Below are positions 33,502 to 39,722 of a stretch of 39,722 nt of DNA, one piece after another (within the stretch, counting starts at the first letter, position 1; every line of letters starts with the position of its first letter). Source of the stretch: Pelomyxa schiedti (taxonomy: Eukaryota; Evosea; Pelobiontida; Pelomyxidae); NCBI GenBank assembly GCA_020536535.1, contig JAHLWZ010000941.1, forward strand, positions 1 to 39,722, given 5' to 3'. A program made the position numbers and the translations under genes. The notes under the pieces are model-generated. The model was not told where the DNA came from, made no database searches, and saw only the letters and a list, made by a program, of their open reading frames with translations.

Positions 33502-35257
33502 ATGGCAGGCGTGCCGGCACAACCGCAGACCAGCGCGTCGCCGTACTTGGTCGCGACAACAACCTCTACAACAGCAACCAAGGTGTGCTGCTGCGCGATA
33601 GATTTCGGCACATCGTCCACCGGCTATGCATTTCGTGACAGGCGCCAGACCCGCAGCCAACACATTGTAATGGCCGAATGGGGCACACAACTGCACCCGA
33701 AAACGCCGACCGAAGTTGTTCTCGCCGCCGCGCCGCCTCACGCGCTCGTCGAATTCGGGCACCACGCGAGAAGGTTCATGCAAAACGTCGATTTTGAGGA
33801 GGCCCAAAACGTTTTGCACTTCAAGGGGCTCAAAATGTTGCTTTACGGGAGTGACAAGAAGACTGAGGTCTTCAGCACGAATCAGCCGCGTGTGTCGGTG
33901 CCTCTGAAGCACTTGGTGACGTGCATTCTCAGCCACTTGGCTCAAAAGGCTCTGGCTCAGATGAGAAGGGATTTTCCGACCGAGATGGACGACGTTAGGT
34001 GGGTCATAACTGTCCCCTCAATTTGGGATCAGAGTGCAAGAGCTTTCATGCAAGAATGCGCCACTGGAACAGGGATGAAGGAGGTGATCCTTGCTTTGGA
34101 ACCAGAGGCTGCTTCTCTTGCCGTGAAGGCTGAACTGAACTTGCCCATCGGCACCAAATACATCCTCGTCGATGCGGGTGGTGGCATCGTCGACATCGCG
34201 GTGCACGAGTGTATAAGTGAGACTGAGATTGCGGAGCTTCACCGTCCAACTGGTGGCCCCTGGGGATCAACCCTCATAAATGAACTTTTCTTTCAGCTCA
34301 TGGGGGATGTATTTGGGGAGGATGTGGTAGCCAAGGCGCAAGAAGACCCCGGTATATTTGACTTGGAGGACGACGTTGAAAAAATGAAGCTCACTCTTTC
34401 TGATACGATTCCAAGACAGATAATTTCAGTTTCTTGCATCGTCAGCCTCCTTCCACAGATGTCAAAGCCACCTTTTTCGCAACTAGTCGACATCTTCAAT
34501 GCATCTCATCCCGGTTCTCCTGTTATTTCCAGGAATCAGGGCAGTAGACTCATAGTTGATGCCTCACTGATTAAAACCAATATCGGGAAGCTTGCCGCAG
34601 CAACAAGCGATCATATACGAGACAACTTGTTGCCATCACTGTCTGGAGTAAAGGTTGCTTACCTTGTTGGCGGTCTGAGTACGTGCCACCATTACCGCAA
34701 AGTTTTTAGGACACAGCTAACTGCTGATGGTATATTGGAAGTTGTGGTACCACATCAGCCTTCCCTTGCTGTATTGGTGGGGGCAGTGCTCTATGGGGAG
34801 TCAGATAGGAGTGTGAAAAAACGCTGCATGCCATATACCTATGCAGTAGGCACAACAGACCTCGCACTCCGACACCCAGGAAGGCCCACATTCCAAGTTG
34901 ATGGACAGAGGTGGTGCAATGTACTTCAAGTCCTAGTCAGAAGTGGTGAGCCACTTGACAGTGACGAAGAGATTTCTCTGGTTTTTTCACCCATTAGTTC
35001 TGACCAAAACAACATCACATTTGATATCTTCAAGTCCAAAAGTCCAACTGTGAAATACCCTGACGATCCAGGAGTGGAATTGATCAAAGCGGGACTGCAA
35101 GTGAATAACCTCCCCGGCGTTGGTCTCCCTGTTCAGCAACGCCCACGTGTTACACTGCAGTTCAAATTTGCCTCCACTATCATTACTGTGCAAGCTGTAT
35201 GTCCTGGCTTTCTCCCTGTGATCGCCATATGGAATGAGGGTGACTTAAAAACTAAAG
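33502..35257 (+). CDS. HSPA12-type Hsp70-like ATPase, N-terminal part of a probable fusion with a kinase
   Basis: An actin-fold ATPase of the HSPA12 branch of Hsp70-like proteins. One uninterrupted exon of 585 codons begins at ATG 33502. Phosphate-1 motif CAIDFGTSSTGYAF lies at residues 31-44, phosphate-2 ILVDAGGGIVDIAVHE at about 221-236, and the adenosine motif YLVGGLSTCHHYRKVF at about 385-400. The C-terminal part (VLVGAVLYGE, FQVDGQRWCNVLQVLVRSGE) also matches HSPA12A/B, which lack the classic Hsp70 substrate domain. Read without splicing, the frame stops at 35262. A donor at 35258 lets it pass through a 44-nt exon (35320-35363) into the kinase exon at 35428 with no phase conflict. Confidence 0.9.
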
Positions 35258-35319
35258 GTTAAACACATCCACATAAAATATAGAGGGCCCATGCTTACAA
35301 AAAGAAAACACGCAGCCAG

Positions 35320-36649
35320 AGGTAACCCTTAAGGGAGAAGTTGAAAAGTCTACAAGACACGAGGTTTCTTCCCATTTTACCCAACAACACACTGAACAAA
35401 ATCAATTAAACATACCCCGCCCCTCAGAATGATTTTAGCACAGTGACATCACTTATCTCAGCATCTGCCAGTGATTTCAGGGCAAACAAACTCCTTGGAA
35501 CAGGCTCTAATGCAGCTGTATTCGAGGTTAAATATTGCTCCCTTGACAGCAGTGCAACAATGTCACTGTCCCCTTATTGTGCTATGGCAACATCAACCGA
35601 AGTAAAGCAGTACATGGTGATGAAGGTTCTCTTCAACTGGGAGAACACACTACGGCAGACAATGCTGAGGCAGAAATACATGGCTGAATGTGTGATTCTC
35701 TCCTTGGTACCCGATCACCCAAATGTGATTCATCCTCTTGGCGCTTTTGTCATCCCTCGGTAATTTTCACCCTGTAAAGCAGGATTAATGTTCAACCAAC
35801 ACAGTATCCCCGCTGATTTTGTGAACAAAATAGAACAACCAGTTTACCGAGAACTCTGTAACAACCCGTCACTTGCCATCCCTCTGCCCCATGTTGGGAT
35901 CACCATGTCATCGTTCTTCTCGTCGCTGGTGAATGCCTCTAATGAAAAGATGGCTGAGGTTGCACAGAGCTTATTTGTTCAAGGCCTCAAAGCTATACAC
36001 CACATTGAGTCACATTCCGTTGTTCACAGGTTTGACTGTGTCTGTGCAAGTAAGTGACTTTCCTCCATTTGATTCCTTTCTTTACAGGGACATCAAGGCA
36101 GACAACATCCTTGTCGACCCAGAGAGTGGCAAACTTACCCTGATTGACTTTGGCGAAGCACAGCACTGCCCCAACATGGAGGCGATGATATCATCCACAA
36201 CACAACCATGGGGCAACCCAGGAACCATCCCCCCTGAGCTCAGCAGTTTCCTCAAGAGGCTCACGAGAGGCACCAGTGGAATGTTCTCATACGCAAAGTG
36301 TGACTCGTTTGCACTGGCCCTCACTTTCTGGGATACCCTTCTTATGCCACCCTCCCGCAAGTTCATTGGGAATTGGAACCACGGCATGAGTGAGTTCAAC
36401 ACCCTCTCACTCCTCCAAGAGTTCCCGGTCCCGTTGTTTTCTGCATCATCATCATCACTTCCACCCAAAGAAAACCCAGCAACAGCGGCGCGAGTAGTTG
36501 AGATCAGCAACACAGCATGCTTGTTGAAGGAAGTGATGATCGAGATGATGAACCCAGACAAGGCTGCAAGACTCACTGCCTTCAGTGCCATCTTGACTCT
36601 CACCCCTCAGACTGAAAGCACAATGACTTCCGGTGATAGGTCAAGCTGA
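35320..36649 (+). CDS. Ser/Thr protein kinase (PINK1-like), probable C-terminal part of the HSPA12 fusion
   Basis: A complete kinase domain: glycine loop LLGTGSNAAVFEVKY, lysine in YMVMKVLFNWEN, catalytic loop VVHRDIKADNILV, DFGEAQ, an APE-like IPPEL and CDSFALALTFWD. The insert between the glycine loop and the lysine and the VLFNWEN block recall the PINK1 group, but a mitochondrial leader is not visible here. No start codon is available before the glycine loop: the frame is closed upstream by a TAA at 35407, and the first in-frame ATG lies after the loop. The exon therefore needs an upstream exon, and the best one is the 44-nt exon at 35320-35363 (VTLKGEVEKSTRHE), which links it to the HSPA12-like frame. 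Introns lie near 35759-35803 and 36029-36087. Confidence 0.8.
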
Positions 36650-36933
36650 AGACCAGAGTGGAAAATGCTATCACGTGCATCCCTCCCGTGTATACACCCA
36701 ACTATCCACCAGGAACCTCACCAGTGTCGAAGAAGTTCCAGATCAACTTGGTATTCCGATTTCTCTGGTCTGCGAGAGTTCTAAAGGCAGTTGGCTCCAA
36801 ACTCACCACCCACCCTCAGGGTTAACCAACCGGATTAATGAAGTTTTAAGGAAGACTACATCACCCCTGTGCAGGCCTTCGTTTCACCATTCAAAATCTT
36901 TGCTTCGTGGAAGTAACCGGCTTGATTTCTCTT

Positions 36934-38376
36934 ATGGACCCAGATGATACGGCGGTACATGAGATCCTGTGTGGGTGGTACCCGGAATTACGAGTGACGT
37001 CGCTACGGCGAGTGGAGCCTGGTGGTTTTGTGGGTGTGGGGTTTATGGCTTCGTCCGAGGTCTGCCGTAGATCTTTCTTCGTTAAAGTCTTCCACGAGAC
37101 AGCACACCGCGTATTAGTTCCGGCCAAAAAAAAAACCCCCACCGTTTCGTATCACTGAGTTCCCACTTGCGGGCAAAATAAAAGGTGGCACTTGTGGAAG
37201 CAACGAGGTTACACTTCAGCCTTCCTGTGCTTGTTAATTTGAGAAATCTACTTCTTTCTACTGGTGAAGGGGAGAGACTTGGAATCAGTGTACCCGAAGT
37301 GATTCCGCCTTGCGCAATGTAATTTACTAATTCTACAAAAACTTCTATGCATCGCCACTGAATCCACCATAAGGACCAAACTCTCTGGGACCATTCGTGA
37401 TGACATTGAAGTGCACGACTTGTTTGTAAGATACCTTCGGTTTTCCAACTGGAATTCCGTTGTTGTCTATTCATTTGCAGAGGGGGAGAGCATTGTAACT
37501 CTAGATCCTTTGGTTGAAGAGTCCGCTACTTCTACCCTTAAAGTAGTGGCACGGTTTCTCGCTTTCATTCACTCTCATACTTCTGTGCTTGTACCGCCTT
37601 CATTGCTCGAAACCCTACTGGCTCAAAATGTAAGAATGTCTCCCAGGTTTCGTGTGATTATTTATGGTTTTAGGTTTGCACCACTCAAGATCCGAGAACG
37701 AATTTCATAGCTACAGACCAATTTCTTTGGAAGGGTATCCCTCTTTCCTTTTTCTTGAGGATTAAAAAACCCAAAGATTTCCAGAAACTTCAGGAGAACA
37801 TAAGTGTAATCCTCTCGGGTGACGAAAGTTCCTCTAAGCTCTTCACATTAATTTCTTCCAACTTAAAGCAGTTGGAATGTATCTTAGATAGCTTTCGTAG
37901 CCTCCAAAAGTTTATCACAGGCACTAGGATCGCACCTGTACTGTGTCACACTGACATACATTGTTGGAATATGCTGAAAGATCACAATAGGAGCAATCAC
38001 ATCACTATTTTGGATTGGTTTGTACCGTTACACCTTCTCCTATTCTCATATCTCCAGGGACGGAGCAGTTCTAAGCGCACCCGAGCACGACTTGTTGTTT
38101 TTCAGTGATGATGCAACCTTTCCGAACTTCATTAGCGAGTACCGCATAGCACTTGGACATTATGGAGGAACCTCGTGCCATGTGAGTGCCAAAGCTCTTG
38201 CTTTCTTCGCCACTCGGAGAAATCTCGAAGACCTTTTTGACGGGATCGACAGGCTTTTGCACGAGAGCTGCACACCTGAGCAAGTCTCGGAATATCTTGA
38301 AGGCATACAGAGCGACTGTATCGATTCCTGGGACTACCTTAATCCCAGTCCGGTTGTAACCAAGTACTGTACCTAA
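36934..38376 (+). CDS. APH/choline-kinase-fold phosphotransferase
   Basis: An aminoglycoside-phosphotransferase-like small-molecule kinase of roughly 400 residues. The ATG at 36934 gives MDPDDTAVHEILCGWYPELR. The first exon joins at HETAHR to VALVEATRLHFSLPVLVNL, and that exon joins at PPCAM to TKLSGTIRDDIEVHDLF. The N-lobe continues with VVVYSFAEGESIV. The catalytic loop is VLCHTDIHCWNMLKD, with the HxDxxxxN pattern. The metal-binding aspartate is in ITILDWDGAVLSAPEHDLLF, where a TG/G split codon across an intron restores the Trp. LSAPEHDLLFF resembles the spectinomycin/macrolide-type APH signature. The C-terminal helical part ends SPVVTKYCT at 38376. The substrate cannot be inferred. No resistance function should be assumed in a eukaryote. 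Confidence 0.82.
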
Positions 38377-39345
38377 GTACCTTCAAATAAAAAACTGGCT
38401 AATACCCTTTTATCGAATTTTGGGGATTTCTCCACCATAAACATGTAAGCCAGATAGAAAAGGGTCTTAGTCAAACCGGAGGCACCCAACCTTTGGCTGC
38501 AGTTCATAGCTTCAACTTTCACGTTATCTGGCTGAATGCCCCTACGTACTTCCGTTTGGTTGTTGCCATCTTACGTTACATAAGGTCCACTTGACTGCCC
38601 AAGTACGTCCCATCACTTTGCTAACTCGATTGTGCTTCTCCGACAGTGGTCCCTTGGTGAAAAATGATAACAAGGTGTCTTCATCTCCTCGTGAGGCCAA
38701 AGGCATCTGATTCTCGAGGTCGCACTACAAACAGTCGCAATCTACGCTTCGAATTTTCTGTTCCAAAAATACAACTGCTCGACTAGCCGTTACGCCTTCG
38801 GAATGCCTTGTTGTGTGTTTTTTTTTTAAAAACCAAAAGGAGAAAAAAAACTACAAACAGACAGCCAGCGGTGCCGGTTTTGCAACACCGACAGCTACAA
38901 ACGGTGCCGTACGCGAGCGATTCCAAGGTCGTCGTGAGTGCTGCGCGGGACGAGCGAGGTGGCGGCGCGCGGTGCGGTGCGGGGGGCGGGACTCGAGTGC
39001 GTCGAGACTGCGGTGCGGTGCGGCAGCGGCAGGGGCGGCGTCGTGAGTGCGGTGCGTTGCGGTGCGGTGCGGTGCGCCGTGGTTGTTTCTCGAGGGTACG
39101 TCGTATTCTGTGTGTATCTTTTTTTATTCAAATACAAATAGAGTGGGGTTGTGTAACCAAGTAAATTACAAATTAATGCAACAATAAAGAATAAATCGGG
39201 GGCTAGTAATTCACATAACACAGAAGCTGAAGGCATACTTCCACTGAACTCGGCATAGTTACACTGAATTTGTACTCAAACCTACAGTGTGAGCGATATG
39301 TAGAAGATATACAATACAAGATGGAATACATTAGTCAGCAAAACT
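38377..39345. other. Non-coding interval with a GC-rich repeat patch
   Basis: No convincing coding sequence. The 38377-38800 part is plain AT-rich sequence with one 9-bp inverted repeat (38448-38456 and 38525-38533). The 38940-39085 part is very GC-rich, with repeated GTGCG units. It could be a CpG-rich promoter of a gene beyond the window or simple repeat. Confidence 0.4.
38940..39085. repeat. GC-rich GTGCG simple-repeat patch
   Basis: Short imperfect tandem units of GTGCG and GCGGT give a local GC peak in otherwise AT-rich intergenic DNA. Open frames over it code only Arg/Gly/Ala low complexity and look spurious. Confidence 0.6.
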
Positions 39346-39722
39346 AACTCCCCTTTGTATGTTCTCTTTCTCTTCTTTCTCTCACACACCAGCACAAAGA
39401 GGTGTGTTGGCACACATCACCTTGCACAAACTGCAAGTTCTCCACACGCCAATTACCTTCCTGCCTCACACCTTGTTGACTTGCTTGGGTCTCTCGAGGA
39501 GAGGGATGCATAAGTGGGCAAAAGGTTGTGGGGGTGGAAGTAAGGTTGGGTGTGGGTTTTGTGGTTGGGAGGTGATGCATGCCAATTGCACTTCTTCTCT
39601 AAACTCCCCTTTGTATGTTCTCTTTCTCTTCTTTCTCTCACACACCAGCACAAAGAGGTGTGTTGGCACACATCACCTTGCACAAACTGCAAGTTCTCCA
39701 CACGCCAATTACCTTCCTGCCT
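39346..39722. repeat. Tandem repeat, 256-bp period, cut by the window end
   Basis: Bases 39346-39466 (121 bp) recur as 39602-39722 with no mismatch that I can see, an offset of 256 bp. Only one full unit plus 121 bp is visible, because the sequence stops inside the second copy. This is what an assembly break in a longer array would look like. The unit is pyrimidine-rich with CT runs. It is not coding in any consistent frame, since 256 is not a multiple of three. Confidence 0.9.

Noticed and set aside
36650-36933. Open stretch after the kinase stop as a further kinase exon
   Set aside because: Frames there lack kinase or other family similarity and are interrupted. It is more likely 3' UTR and the upstream region of the APH-like gene.
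38448-38533. 9-bp inverted repeat as a terminator or structured RNA
   Set aside because: The arms are short and 68 bp apart. Such matches are expected by chance in this much sequence.
39453-39701. Minus-strand open frame in the terminal repeat
   Set aside because: It lies wholly inside a 256-bp repeat whose length is not a multiple of three, so the frame is not maintained between copies.

Overview
The window is a gene-dense piece of a nuclear genome from a microbial eukaryote. It carries about 19 protein genes in 39.7 kb, on both strands. Almost all are split by introns of about 40-65 nt with GT-AG borders, and several introns have a CTAAT-type branch site just before the acceptor. I saw no tRNA or rRNA gene, transposon or CRISPR array. 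The mix of Rab and Rho-type GTPases, a roadblock dynein light chain, an NCoR-type corepressor, an HSPA12-type ATPase, an arrestin, a GKRP-like SIS protein and a beta-amylase suggests a free-living protist. An amoebozoan, possibly an archamoeba, is my best guess, but this is inference from gene content only. Exon joins were made by eye from splice signals, frame and family similarity.

Layout. 154-1352 (+) is a coiled-coil gene of unknown function. 1475-2620 (-) is a Rab GTPase. 2863-6311 (+) reads as one protein with a degenerate Rho-like domain, Kelch repeats, an F-box and a C-terminal Hint/Vint domain. 6365-6993 (+) is a small gene with a possible membrane helix. 7176-9621 (+) is a WRNIP1/Mgs1/RarA AAA+ ATPase. 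9868-12601 (-) is an F-box protein fused to a PPP-family phosphatase. 12951-14363 (-) is a CDC123/D123 homologue ending in cysteines. 14474-15553 (-) is NIF3. 15677-22654 (+) is a large NCoR/SMRT/Snt1-like protein with an RS domain and three SANT domains. 22677-23971 (-) is a multi-pass membrane protein. 24145-24700 (-) is dynein roadblock. 24751-26112 (-) is a single-pass surface protein. 26524-27130 (+) is a small tetraspan-like protein. 27516-28989 (+) is an arrestin-like protein with a His/Met-rich start. 29075-30986 (-) is a beta-amylase with a C-terminal membrane hairpin. 31162-33407 (+) is a GKRP-like two-SIS protein. 33502-36649 (+) is an HSPA12-like ATPase whose reading frame appears to splice into a PINK1-like kinase. 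36934-38376 (+) is an APH-fold kinase. The last 1.3 kb is non-coding and ends in a 256-bp-period repeat cut by the end of the window.

Themes. The genes do not form one operon-like pathway. The strongest signal is domain shuffling: GTPase-Kelch-F-box-Vint, F-box-PPP phosphatase, HSPA12-kinase, and beta-amylase with a membrane anchor. Two of these contain F-boxes, which points to cullin-type ubiquitin ligase adaptors joined to GTPase or phosphatase modules. The beta-amylase and the GKRP-like gene are divergent neighbours and may both serve storage-glucan and hexose metabolism. Several genes start with a strikingly GC-rich 5' coding part and become AT-richer downstream.
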